From Raphanus sativus (lineage: Eukaryota; Streptophyta; Magnoliopsida; Brassicales; Brassicaceae), in contig NC_079517.1 of the NCBI RefSeq assembly GCF_000801105.2, positions 2,294,001 to 2,358,000 of the forward strand: DNA of 64,000 nucleotides. The letters run 5' to 3'. A model generated the notes under the pieces. That model made no database searches. It saw only the letters and a program-made list of their open reading frames with translations, and was not told the origin of the DNA. The translations under genes and the position numbers were made by a program. Below are positions 10,514 through 21,195 of this stretch, piece after piece. Numbering within the stretch: position 1 is the stretch's first letter; each line of letters starts with the position of its first letter.

Positions 10514-10977
10514 GATGTTATATTTTATGGGTTTAATTAAGCCTCTAGAAGAGCAACCAAGTACTCATGCATGCATGATGTGCTAAAAAACAAAATAATG
10601 TTTTCTTACCATTCTCAAATAGAAGAGCGGAGACAGCAGAGCAACCAGGTCCTCCAGTTAACCAGAGAAGAAGAGGATCTTCTTTCGGATTCCTCTCAGA
10701 TTTAATGAAGTAATAAAAACAATTGCACTTGCTCTTCTTCACCAACACCAATATACCTTCATGCACAAACGTTTGATCTAATGTATGACTTTTTTTATTT
10801 CAATCTTGAATAAACATATGAAGATTACATGAAAAGAAGAAAAAAAACAAACCCGGTTTCAAGCTCGAAAGGAAGAGGACCTTCAAAACCAGGAAGATAC
10901 TTGACAACTGATCCAGAGTTTGCATGTAGACTCAAAATCATAAGTAAAAGAAGAAGCAGAAGCAAGTTCTTAGCCAT

Positions 10978-11612
10978 TTCTTTTTCCCTTTTTTTTTTGG
11001 TTTCTCGTTAACTAGAGATCACATGATACTAAAAGAAGCCCCAAAAGCTCTAGTAATATTACAAAACAGGTACCATGTCACTATCAAGCAACTACATCTG
11101 TCAAACTTGGACAGAAAAAGCCACATTCATAGTTCTGTGCACTATCATCATCATCATTCATCATCTCGATTCTTGTTGCCTCGAGAGCCACGACCACTGA
11201 TTCTGTCGAGAACCTTGTTCATAATTAGCTTCTCTCGAGGCTGCTTAAAGTCTTACCAATTCTTGCATTCAATTAGAGGCTTCATCATTCTCAACCAAAA
11301 AAAAAAAAAAAAAACAAGCTGAACTTTCTAAACCGGAATCACAAATCAAACCAAAATGCCCCCAACAAAGGTTTTACACGGATTCAAATTTGGGTTTACA
11401 AAGGTACAATGTACAAACCGTTATTTCGATACATAGAAATGCAGATGGATAAATACGGTTATACAACAATAGATCTTCTCTTATTTGAGCAAAACTGAAG
11501 CATCTTTGCTAACAAAACAAAACATGTTTTATCTTTCACTCCTACAAAAGCTAAAGAAAGACATGAATCCGATCCAATAAGATGGAAACCAAAAGACGTG
11601 AGCGAGCCTTTT
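10978..11612. other. Intergenic space between SCPL and TIC40
   Basis: Contains the SCPL promoter side, a possible exon relic at 11154-11240 and an A18 run near 11298. In Arabidopsis RAD4 (At5g16630) sits between PPR and TIC40 (from memory); I cannot recognise RAD4 here. Confidence 0.45.
11154..11240 (-). other. Possible orphan terminal exon, 28 codons
   Basis: After a good acceptor (ttaagcag) an open frame reads PREKLIMNKVLDRISGRGSR then GNKNRDDE and a stop. The Arg/Gly-rich basic content and clean acceptor look like a real last exon, perhaps of a gene lost in this lineage. I do not recognise the protein, and chance is a serious alternative. Confidence 0.25.
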
Positions 11613-13476
11613 TCAACCCGTCATTCCTGGGAAGAGCTGGGATATCTTGTTGAACACATCCATTACCTGCAATCAAACAAGACCACACACTCTTACAAAT
11701 GTCATTGCCTGAGATGTTTTACAATACACTATAAGTAGCCGTAGGTTTGAGTGTTTCACCTCTTTGTCATTTTGGTACTTCATGATGTTCATTGGATTCT
11801 CTGAACACTGCAAGGACAAGAATCAAAACGAGTCAGAGATCATGTCAAAGTATATATTTTTCATGCAAGTGAAGAAAGAAAACGTACTTCCATTAGCGCT
11901 GCTTGGACTCTAGGATTCTGGAATGCCATTGCAACATCAGGGTTCTCCATAATCTTAGAGATGACTTCTTCTGGAGTCAGTCCTATTTGATCTGAAACAT
12001 CAGGATTTGAACCTATGTTAAAACCATAGTACAGTATAAAACTTTGTAGAAAATTGATAAGGGGATGGTTTTCTTACCGAACTGTTGCTTCACTTCAGGA
12101 CTATTCAGGTCGAAGTTCTTTAAGGTCTCCGTCATTCTCTTGTCCCATTCACCACTCCCACTCATATTGTTCCTAAATCCATGAAAAAACAAACAAGTGT
12201 AAATGGAAAAAAAGATATATAGTTCTGAAGATTCTCAAAAACTCAAAAGCAATGAAAAGAAATTAAAAACTTACAACATGTCCTGTAGCTGTTGACGGTA
12301 TTGAGGATTCTTAAGCATCCCTACAAAGTTCCAATATGGCCCAACGATTTAATTTTGAGAAGCAATACGGAGAACAAAGATAGTAATAGCAGGATGCTCT
12401 AAACAGACTTACATTTGAAAGTTTCTGGGTTCCTCATCTCCTCAGGCAAATGTCTGTATACACACACACATAATGTTAAGCAAAAACGTTTTGAAAATAT
12501 ACAGAAGTATTGAAACATAATGTGATAAGGGAAGATGAGTTACGGGTAAACCATCTTCTGAACTGTTGGATCTTCCATCATTTTCTCTAAAGCTTCTACT
12601 GACAAACCAGGCCCTCCTTTCCCAGCGCCTGTGTTAACAATGGGAAGACTAAGGATTCAATCCAGATGAGAGAAAGAAAAAATCATGAAAAATGAGATGC
12701 AAAATATATAGCTAGGCAAGTGATGTAAACTGATATTCTTTTAACTCACCCAAAGATTGGAAAACCTCTGAAGCAGTGGCACCATTGGCCGGAGCAGTTC
12801 CATTTTGCAGAACCTTAACCCAAAGATCAAATGGGATAACACAGAAACATCCCAAGTTAGTTTTTCGAATTACCACTTGCTGTGCTGTGCGGTTACATAA
12901 GAGAAGAAAAGAAACTTACATCCTCAAACAAGCGGGTTTCTTTGGGGGCACTAGTTTCAGAGACTTCTGCATAGTTGCTAAATGGACTTTCCTTTGTGGT
13001 TTCCTCAGGGGAAACGTCTTCAAAGGCTGTAGTATTATACAGTTAATTGAAACTTGGAAAATGGTAAAGCAAGAAGCTCAAAAATCTAAGGTGACAAAAG
13101 AGGAGGTAAGAATCTACCGTAGTTCTTTTCTTCTTTCTTCTCTTTGTTCTCCTCTAAAACAACACTTGGCTTATCCACTTCTATATTCTTTGTCGGAGGT
13201 GTAGGTGTAGGTTTAAACGTCGGAGGCCTATCTACTTTTGTAGCAGTCACATCAACAGTAGCACCTGAAGACTGGGATTGAGATTGGAACGGTGAGGAAG
13301 TAGGACTTGTTTGAGGAGGAAATGGAAACGGAAAAGGCGATCCTGATCCTGATCCTGGTCCAGTGGGGAATCCAGGATTATTAAACTGGCTGTTTTGAGT
13401 ATTCATCTGGTTCATCATTGTCTTCATAGCTGTTTGCATTGCATATTTCTGAAACCAAAAGCAAAAAAAAAAAAAG

Positions 13477-13511
<35 letters not shown>

Positions 13512-14663
13512 ACACCCAGTTAAAGAACACTAAGAGACAGCATTGAGAGACACTGTGAAATATACTGCAAACAAATAGTTATAAAAGCGACAATAGGTGT
13601 TCAATACCTGAGTTGCATCACTAAATAAATCCATAATGGTATTATATAGGTTATTTTTCAAACGCTCCATCTATGAATCAAGTGACTCACTAGCCAAAAC
13701 AAAAGAGATGCAAATGCTTCCATGCTTAAAGTTAAATCTATAGTTTCAGAGCGTGAGAGAGCGACCAGTTCAGCATGTTAAGATAAACCAATCTAATGAA
13801 TACTATTTCAGATACTATACAATAGGAGAAAATAGAGATAACATGAAGCCTAGCTCTGAAAAAAAAAATATAAGAGGGAAAAACCAAGTAACTGGTACCT
13901 TTAAGTTTGACGTTGCCTATAATCACCCAAAAAAAAAGGAATCAGATAATAAAGCAAGAAGGAACAATGAAACTAAAGATTAAACATGACACTCACCCAT
14001 GAGAACAAAGCTGATAGACCAACTCCAACACCAATCCAGAAAAGTGGTGATCCTCTACACAAACAATCAAAACTTAAGCTCATCGTCCAAAAAACAAGCT
14101 TCGGAAAATGATGTAACCAGAGAACATGGTTGGGTAAAATTACACGGTTGATGAAGATGAAGGTGGTGGCACAGCCGTGCTAGGGGAAGCAACAGAGGTT
14201 GTCTGTTTATCACGACTAGAAGAGAATATACTTGCAAAAGCTTTCGTCTTGTGTTTCACTACCACTGCAAAACAGAGATAATTACACAAAAGTGTTGGCT
14301 TTTACTGAAAAAGAAGACAAATTCACTAGCTTCTTTCGCCACAAAAGGGTTTATAATTTGAAAATTCAATCATTATAGAGATAAAAAGTAAGAAAGTGAG
14401 AAGCTTTCGCATTCTCAACCGCAGATTAAAACAATGGGTATCGAGTGGGAAAGTGAAAGCTTACCGATTTCTCCAGCTTTATCCGTGCGCGAAGATGGAG
14501 GCTGAGATTGCGCGGAGGCAGAGGTTTTGGAGCAGCGGAGGAGAATTTTAGGAGTCCGGCGGGAGAACCCTAGTGGGGGTTTAATAAGAGAGGAAGTGAA
14601 ATTGCATCCGATTAAGAGCTTGGGAGAAGAAGCTGAGCAAGAAACTAGGGTCAGGTTATCCAT
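11613..14663 (-). CDS. TIC40: TIC40, chloroplast inner-envelope import co-chaperone
   Basis: Inner-envelope protein that works with Tic110 and stromal Hsp93 in preprotein import. Fourteen exons join in frame to 456 residues: 14663-14465, 14264-14144, 14054-13997, 13916-13899, 13448-13118, 13026-12920, 12813-12750, 12628-12544, 12453-12413, 12320-12275, 12172-12078, 11991-11888, 11807-11760 and 11666-11613. The order is transit peptide (MDNLTLVSCSASSPKLL), one membrane span (GSPLFWIGVGVGLSALFSW), a Pro/Ser-rich linker (SPFPFPFPPQTSP), then Sti1/Hop-like C-terminal repeats rich in NP motifs (PTVQKMV, KNPQYRQQLQDM, ENPDVAMAFQNPRVQAALME) and the ending KISQLFPGMTG. Exon 4 is an 18-nt microexon (ATSNLK). 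Length agrees with Arabidopsis (447 residues, from memory). The gene has no defect. Confidence 0.97.
13481..13509. repeat. (GA)n microsatellite in TIC40 intron 4
   Basis: Roughly 29 bp of GA dinucleotides just upstream (minus strand) of exon 5. Confidence 0.9.
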
Positions 14664-15106
14664 CTTTTACTCTCTCTCTTTGCAGTGAAGAGCCGGTTGA
14701 GAAGATGATGAGGAGGATGAACGAACGCTCTGGTTTAAGCTACAGTGTGTACCCTTCAAAGCACGAGACTTTGAGTTATGTTTCGGTGTTGGATCCTCTG
14801 CAGTTAAGTGCACCGGAACTTCTCAAGTTGCGAGTTATATAACGGTCAAGATCGCTACATTAAAATTAATCCAAGGGTGTAAAAAACTCCTGCGTGATTA
14901 TTCTAAAAAGTTACCCCCTTAACTTTTGTTTTGTTACATTATACCTCGTCTCTTTTTTTAATAACATTTACCCCCCTGCCATCAGCTTAGTTATATCTCT
15001 CAACATAACTCGCAACTTCATGTGAAGTCAAAACAAACGTTTTATTGTGGACGAAGTAACGTCTCAGCAAATGATTAAGATTTGTTGTATCTCTCAGCAT
15101 GTTCTC

Positions 15107-15206
15107 AAGAAACGTTTTTTTTTTTTTTTTGTTAATCCGGGTGTCCGGATTCCCCTAGGAACCCGACTAGCACCGACCGCCGACCACCGCCCCCAAAGAA
15201 ACGTTT
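15107..15206 (-). mobile_element. Micro-retroposon: 78-bp insert with 11-bp TSD
   Basis: aagaaacgttt occurs at 15107-15117 and 15196-15206. The 78 bp between start with a T run and continue with G/C-rich sequence (ccgggtgtccggattcc ... accgaccgccgaccaccg) unlike the surroundings. On the minus strand it is a GC-rich 3' end followed by AAC and poly-A, as in a truncated LINE 3' UTR. Confidence 0.7.
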
Positions 15207-15306
15207 GTTTAGTTATAACCAAAACACGTTTTATTTTCACATGCACTTGAGATTATCTACTGAATTGGTGTTATACTACTTTCAACTCTACAACTAAATT
15301 TTTTTA

Positions 15307-15356
15307 GTTTTAAGTAATGTCTTTTTTTTTTGAACAACGTTTTAAGTAATGTCTTT
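15307..15356 (-). mobile_element. Micro-retroposon: 14-bp insert with 18-bp TSD
   Basis: gttttaagtaatgtcttt occurs at 15307-15324 and 15339-15356, separated by T7 plus gaacaac (GTTGTTC-A7 on the minus strand). Confidence 0.7.
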
Positions 15357-15989
15357 GACTCTACATTTGCTTCTTTTTCATGTGAAGTCCATTTTGACGA
15401 GATATTACACATTACATCAAACTCACTAGGGATGAAGTCACGGAGAAGACATCTGGACTGAGAGAGCATTGTGGATACGAATGCCGTCACCCGTGAGGGC
15501 AGTTGGAGGAAGATCAAGGCAAAAAATAATAATGCGATTTCCACACAGACGCAGCCATCTATTATCTGATTTAGCATCCACCTTTGCCGATCCTAGGTGT
15601 AATTATCTAAATTCAAATGATTTGGATCTGTGCTAACTTCTTGATTATTGAAATCCCAATTAAAATTACAGTTGGAGAAGTTCTGACTGCTCATGAGTTT
15701 CAGTGTTAGGCTGTTACTCATACCAAATTGTTGCTGGCTTGTCATGTTCAGATGCGAGACTAATGCATGTCATGTTCAGATGCGAGACTAAGGCTTTTCA
15801 ACAGCTTCTGGGCAATTCCTTGTTATATACAATGTTTATATCTTTATTCTTTTGGTTCATTAGTCCATGGCCAAGGCTTTTCAACAGCTTCAGGGCAATT
15901 CTTACACAAGAAATTCAAAAGCATCTAAGATCAATCATTAAACAAAGACATAAAAGCAATGATAAGTTGATAACAATACAAAGCTGCTT

Positions 15990-16690
15990 CTCAGATAATG
16001 GGCCAAAGGCTTTCCACATATGAGGGCTTGAGAAGATGATAAGGTTCTTCAAAATTTAAACTAAGAGAATGTCTTAACAAAAGCTCAGAACTGCTCTCTT
16101 CCTTGATCTAAAACACGAAAGGATTAAAAAAAATTCCCCTTCAAGCATCTTAGATCAAAGTGTCATCGAACAATGCAGAACTCAGGAAGAATCTCTTTTG
16201 CTTAAATCAAAAAGAACCAAATCAAATTCTCATCCCTTCTTTTCAGTGTGGTTAAAGCAATATAATCATCATAGAGCAGCACAAGAATAAACGAAAACAT
16301 AGAAACTACAAAAAAACATATTACAAAACTAATGATTAAGGGGAAAGCTCTCAGACAAAGGGCCAAAGTTTGTCCACATGAGAGGACTCGAAAACATGTC
16401 ATGAAACTATTCCAATCAGGAAAAAAAAGCTATCAATAAGACCTCAACATTACTCTCTACCATAATCTAAACCACGAAGGAGAAGAAGACCTTCAAAGCG
16501 ACTTAGATCAAGGTGTCATAAAGAAAACGTCGAGATCTAATCAAAACTTTTTTCACTGGTTAGAATCAACAACAGCCACAACACAATTCTCAAGCCCATC
16601 TTTTTCAGTGTGGTTAAAGCAAGATAATCATCACAGAGCATCCCCACACAAACCAAAAACAGAGTACGTGAAAAAGGTTAGCACTTGATC
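15990..16690. repeat. Two diverged tandem copies of a ~350-bp block
   Basis: 15990-16330 and 16345-16690 share ordered blocks: gggccaaaggctttccacat versus gggccaaagtttgtccacat, agcatcttagatcaaagtg versus agcgacttagatcaaggtg, and a strongly conserved 40-bp block at 16239-16278 and 16601-16640. A third, weaker partial copy lies at 15868-15970. Shorter duplications (catgttcagatgcgagact, twice from 15744) are also present. Confidence 0.65.
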
Positions 16691-17445
16691 ATCTAGAAGA
16701 AAACACAGGACAACAGAAGCTGTTGAATCTCGAGAAAATGATAGAATCCACGGGAAAGACAAATTCTACATGTCCAGAGATTACAAAAAGAAGTTTGATT
16801 TCGCATCGGAAACATAGGACTCTGTTAAGCTATGTGTATGAGAAGCTTAGAGACTCTTTACAACATATATAAGTTCCCTTATATGCTAAACTCTTAACCT
16901 AAAGTTTCGGACTTTTAAACAAAAAAAAAAGGGAAAAATCGGATCTTTCGATAACAGAATGGATTTTTTTCGTGAAGAACCATTTGCGGCGATAACAAAG
17001 ACAGACGAAGAAGTCTTATCATTTATAAAACTCTAGGGTTTAACGAGCCCTAGCTTGTAGTTTTAATGGGCCTACAGGCCCAAAACTGTACCCTTTTCTC
17101 TTCTTCTCCCTCGAGACTCTGTTTCTGTCGGACGGAAACATATGATTACTCACTACTTGTCGAATCAGTAAAAGCGAATCTCTCTCAGTGATTCATCGAA
17201 TTTAGGTTAGGTATCCGTCTTCTCTGCTATTATTCATTCACATGACCGATAAAAATTCCTCCTTGTTCGTTTCAAGGGATTCGACAAATCTGAGATTCTC
17301 CTCTGTTTCAATGTCCTAAGGAGATTCGTTTCTTCGTTAACCCCTATTGCAGCCATCTCTTTATCTCCAAGCTGTTGCTGTCTTAACCCACTCACCAAAA
17401 AGCATCCTTTTTTTGTATAAATCAACTTCTTCTTCTTCATCCTCC

Positions 17446-17472
17446 ATGTACTTGTCTTGTGTATTACTCTGA
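17446..17472 (+). promoter_or_regulatory. Upstream ORF in the leader of the At5g16610-like gene
   Basis: ATG at 17446 opens an 8-codon frame (MYLSCVLL) ending at TGA 17470-17472, only 5 nt before the likely main ATG at 17478. If the transcript starts upstream of 17446, this uORF could reduce translation or favour reinitiation. Confidence 0.35.
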
Positions 17473-17477
17473 TACGG

Positions 17478-20252
17478 ATGCATACGATGTGCCATGAAGC
17501 TATCAACGTCTCTCCGGCAGAGTCCGGAGCTACGTTCAATGAGTTAGACCACCTCCCCTTGACGACACGGCGTAGTTTGTTGCAGTCTAACTCTGTTTCC
17601 GTGCCTGCGTGAGTCTGCTCTCTCTCTATGGTTTATACACTTTCTTTCAATTCACTTAAACATTTACTTTAATGTTTTTTTGGCTTCATCTGTATAGTAT
17701 CGTGAAAAGGGAAGAGGATTGCTTTAATGAGCTGGTAAGTTTAGATTAAAGAGATCTTCTGTTACATTTAGTTTCTCCTTTGTTATAGTTTTAGAGAACT
17801 GACTATGTTAGTTTCCAGGTTGTAGTGTCAAACTGTGATGCTCCAGAATCTGTAAACTCTCAAACTCCGGAATCTACTAGCATTGGTTGTAGTCAAGGTC
17901 TAATTGATTCTGGAAACCTAAGACCACAGAACAACATTCTAGTATCTTGTAGTAGTAATGCGCAAATGGAAGAAACCGCTGGGAGTGGTGGTGATGATAC
18001 TCTTGAACATCTCTCACTGAAAGAGAGGCGCAAATTGCTTCTACAAAGGTAACTTTAATTTTTGACTTTTAGTGTCACAAGCTTGTCTGCATCTTTTAAC
18101 TCGCTAGGGTTAACTTGTGTCTAATGGTTATGATACCTGTTGTTGCAGGGTGGTTTTAAGGTTGCCAGAACCCAGCTTAGAGGTAACAAACTGACGATTT
18201 CCTCCTCTAGTTTCTGTTATAGTTTTGTGTGAGATCTAATAGGGTCTAACTGCTTATTTGCGTTAGAAGTTGCAGGATGATACTACTAAAGATTGCAATG
18301 AAACCGATCTTTTCAAAATAAAAGCCGAGAATTCATGCAAAAATGGGATAGCTTCATCTTCTGAGGCCAGATTCAGCGGCTTTCTAGAGAAAATTGATTC
18401 TTTCCTCTATAAGAAAGTTACCATAGGTTCGAAATCTGGAATTCAAGAGAATGATGATCCAGTTGCTCATGAAAAGTCTTTTGAGCTGGCAAGTCCGCGT
18501 GAGTTACCCAGTATTGATTACGAACGCTCTCCTCTAAGTAGCAACTGTTATGCAGCAGCTGCAGCTGATAATCAGAGAGATAGAGTCAAAAGAGTTAAAA
18601 GGAATCCACGTCCTTTGAACGTGAGTGAGATACAGTCGAATCAAGAAAAGTGTGAGTCTTTAGATGATTGCGTCATGGGGAATGTTGTTAACTCAGAGCA
18701 AGTACAGGTGAAAAGAGAGGTGGAAACACATGATGACGAAGAAGATGAGCAAGAGTTTGTGAATCTGATCTCTCGTTTGACTCGTTGTGCATCTGCTCCG
18801 AGTCCTCCTGCTAGCTTTGTGAAAAACGAAACAGACACCACCGCTAGTGAATTGGATGAAGATGAGATTGACCACATGAAACTAATTGATCGGTTAAACC
18901 TTCGGTCTTCTCATGGCTCATGTCATCATGAAGCTCCTCCTCCTAGTAGTTCTCCACCCTCAGGTTTTAGCTTCTGTGCATCTGATGAATACGTTAAACC
19001 TTTGAGGGTATCACGTCCTTGGAAGCGAAAGAAAACCGCCACGTGAGTCCCCCACTCTCTATGTTTTTAGATTCTCTCGCTGTTTCATTTTTGATCTTAT
19101 GAGTATGAAATAACCAATTGCAGGAACTCAATTGAGACAGCTCTGGAGGAAGATGCTCCTGGTCTTTTGCAGGTGCTGATTAAACAAGGGGTAACAGTAG
19201 ATGAACTCAGGCTTTATGGGGAGGATGATTCCTCAGATGATTCACTTATTGAAGAGACCTTCTCAGAGCTGGAAGATGTCATCTCACAGGTATAAAAATT
19301 TGTCCTTCATTTATCTTTTTTCCTCGATGTGTCTTTTGAATCTTTTTTTTTTTTTAATTATCAGCTCTACTTCAAAAGAGCAACAGGCACTAAACTTCTT
19401 AACTTAAGTTTCTCAAAAGATTCAAGAAGCAGCTATTGCTTGACCTGTTTGTTCTCCCTCATAGAACAGGTACAATTTGCTTTTTTTTTCTTCTTCTATG
19501 TTTTCACTTTCTTCCTAACTTGTTTCCTTTTGCTTTCAAGGCAAGGTATCTGCGGTTTCGCAAATGGCCTGTTGAATGGGGTTGGTGCCGTGATCTCCAG
19601 TCTTTCATATTCGTTTTCGAGAGACATAACCGGTATATAAACTAACTCTTTCTATCTACTTGTTTTTTTGCATCTAAAGTAAGTTTTATTGATGCTTACT
19701 TGTTTTGCTGGATGGATACAGGATAGTAATGGAACGGCCTGAATATGGCTACGCAACATACTTCTTCGAGCTCAGCAACACTGCATCAGTCGGATGGCAG
19801 ATCAAACGTTTAGTCTTGGCCATGAAACTCGCGAGCTGTGGCCGTTATCAACTCATTGAAAACAAGCCATTACTGGTATAAACTCTTCTCACTTGTGTTA
19901 GTATGAACTTCTTAAACTAAGGTTTTTATGATCCCTGAACTCTCTCTCTTTGTGAAAACAAAATAAGGTAGGAGAAGATATGACGGAAGCTGAAGCGGAA
20001 ATACTGATGAAGTTCGGTTGGGTTGCGAACACGGGACTAGGGACAATGCTAAACTACCGTGACAGAGTCTTCCATGACAGGAAGAGCCATAAAGAGTCAT
20101 CAGAATGGAAATCTAAGATATCTAAGCTTCTTGTTGATGGCTATAACAGTGGAACCATTGTTGAAACTTTCATTGCTCACCCTGATGATGTTGAGGATGA
20201 TGGTGATGATGATGGACTTGACATGGAAGATGTTAAGCTCGAGACTTACTGA
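17478..20252 (+). CDS. Conserved plant protein of unknown function, At5g16610-like, 10 exons
   Basis: Exons 17478-17608, 17698-17734, 17819-18048, 18149-18182, 18267-19042, 19124-19289, 19365-19469, 19541-19632, 19722-19875 and 19968-20252 join in frame to 669 residues. The start is MHTMCHEAINVSPAESGA; a second in-frame ATG lies at 17487. The N-terminal two thirds are Ser/acidic, low-complexity and probably disordered, with KRVKRNPRPL and SRPWKRKKTAT as possible nuclear signals and a conserved LEHLSLKERRKLLLQRVVLR segment. The C-terminal third looks folded (RYLRFRKWPVEWGWCRDLQS, FIFVFERHNRIVMERPEYGY, ATYFFELSNTASVGWQIKRL) and ends in an acidic tail. I recognise no catalytic motif. Nuclear location is an inference. 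Exon 7 (YCLTCLFSLIEQ) is the least certain. Confidence 0.82.
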
Positions 20253-21195
20253 AAACTGTGAATCTCCCTGGTGGTAATTAGTTTGTTTAGAGTAATTCCA
20301 GCCGTGGATATGAAACCTTAGATTGTTTATTTACTTGGTCAACTAAAATTGATGAAATTTGTAACCTTTATCAAAAGATACAGAGACAGTACCTTATCCG
20401 TTTTTAAGTTAACCAAGTAAAAATAGTCTAGTGGTAAAAGACTTGTGGTGTGGTTTAAACTCAGTTGTCATAAATACGATTCCTGATGGGAACAAAATCT
20501 TTGCTATTTGGTTAGTTTTGTTTGGGTTTCGTCTCATGCAGTTTACATGATAGTCCAATAACAAATGATTTGGTTAGTCTTTGACATTAGTGAGGCATTC
20601 CAACTTGGATCAGATATCAATGTATCAAAATATATATTCTAAGCTTGGATCGGACAATGTGGTATGTAATTTACTATGTATTATTAAGCGTAATTTTTTC
20701 GACAATGTGATATGTAATTAAATTTACTGCGTATCATTAAGTGTAATTTTTTCGGGGTCGATCAGATTAAACCGGTAGAAAATATCAAAAAGTAAAAATT
20801 AGACTGAAGAGCTATCATCTCTAATAACATGCTAACTTTTCATTATAAATCCCATAATTTTTTCAGAATGATACTTTCATTAATCACTAGACCTCCATTT
20901 CTGCTGCGACTGTCACTAAGAAGAAGCCCAAGGCCATGTTATGTAAAGTATAATCATGGTCTCATAACAATAAGAGAGGTTTTGTGTAGCCTTCAAAGTT
21001 TAATGAAGATTTGAGACTTGATTCAGTTTACATTTTACACATCTAGTGATTCTTTTCGTCAACCATGTTAAAAGGTTAATACAACTTTATTTTATATTTT
21101 ATCTTATATTTCAGAGCACATAAATGATGATGTATTACAATGATGAAACTTTTTATATTCATATTGATAAAAAAAATTAAGTTATATAGTGGCTA
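20253..21195. other. Intergenic, 3' side of At5g16610-like gene
   Basis: 3' UTR, the SINE-like stretch at 20418 and AT-rich sequence. No gene seen. Confidence 0.45.
20418..20510 (+). mobile_element. Possible tRNA-like SINE remnant
   Basis: tagtctagtggtaaaag resembles pol III box A and aaatacgattcctg resembles box B, about 50 bp apart. The same arrangement is seen at 6712-6790 and 45968-46030. No clear tail or target duplication is seen here. Confidence 0.3.

Larger units (their letters stand above)
8059..10977 (-). pseudogene. Serine carboxypeptidase-like (clade IA acyltransferase type), 13 exons, frameshifted
   Basis: Secreted/vacuolar alpha/beta-hydrolase-fold family whose clade IA members act as acyltransferases (for example sinapoylglucose-dependent). 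Exons: 10977-10853, 10756-10610, 10405-10329, 10228-10106, 9976-9874, 9787-9750, 9571-9471, 9364-9278, 9030-8884, 8794-8723, 8623-8502, 8388-8229 and 8139-8059, all with GT-AG borders. A signal peptide ([20 protein letters not shown]) is followed by family motifs [27 protein letters not shown], the nucleophile motif GNSYAG, SGDHD with the catalytic Asp, and GGHTP with the catalytic His. Frame is lost in exon 2 (extra T in the run at 10714-10719) and twice in exon 7 (extra G and extra T). Without these it would encode about 459 residues, normal for the family. No such gene lies here in Arabidopsis as I recall it. It may be a young pseudogene or contain assembly errors. Confidence 0.85.
14664..17445. 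other. Intergenic space between TIC40 and the At5g16610-like gene
   Basis: About 2.8 kb between divergent genes. It holds two micro-retroposons (15107-15356) and a set of degenerate local duplications from about 15740 to 16690. No protein-coding gene is evident. The last ~350 bp are the promoter and 5' leader of the downstream gene. Confidence 0.5.

Noticed and set aside
11023..11322. 99-codon plus-strand frame
   Set aside because: Ends in a Lys run from poly-A and lacks domain features; the opposite strand exon-like stretch is the better candidate, itself weak.
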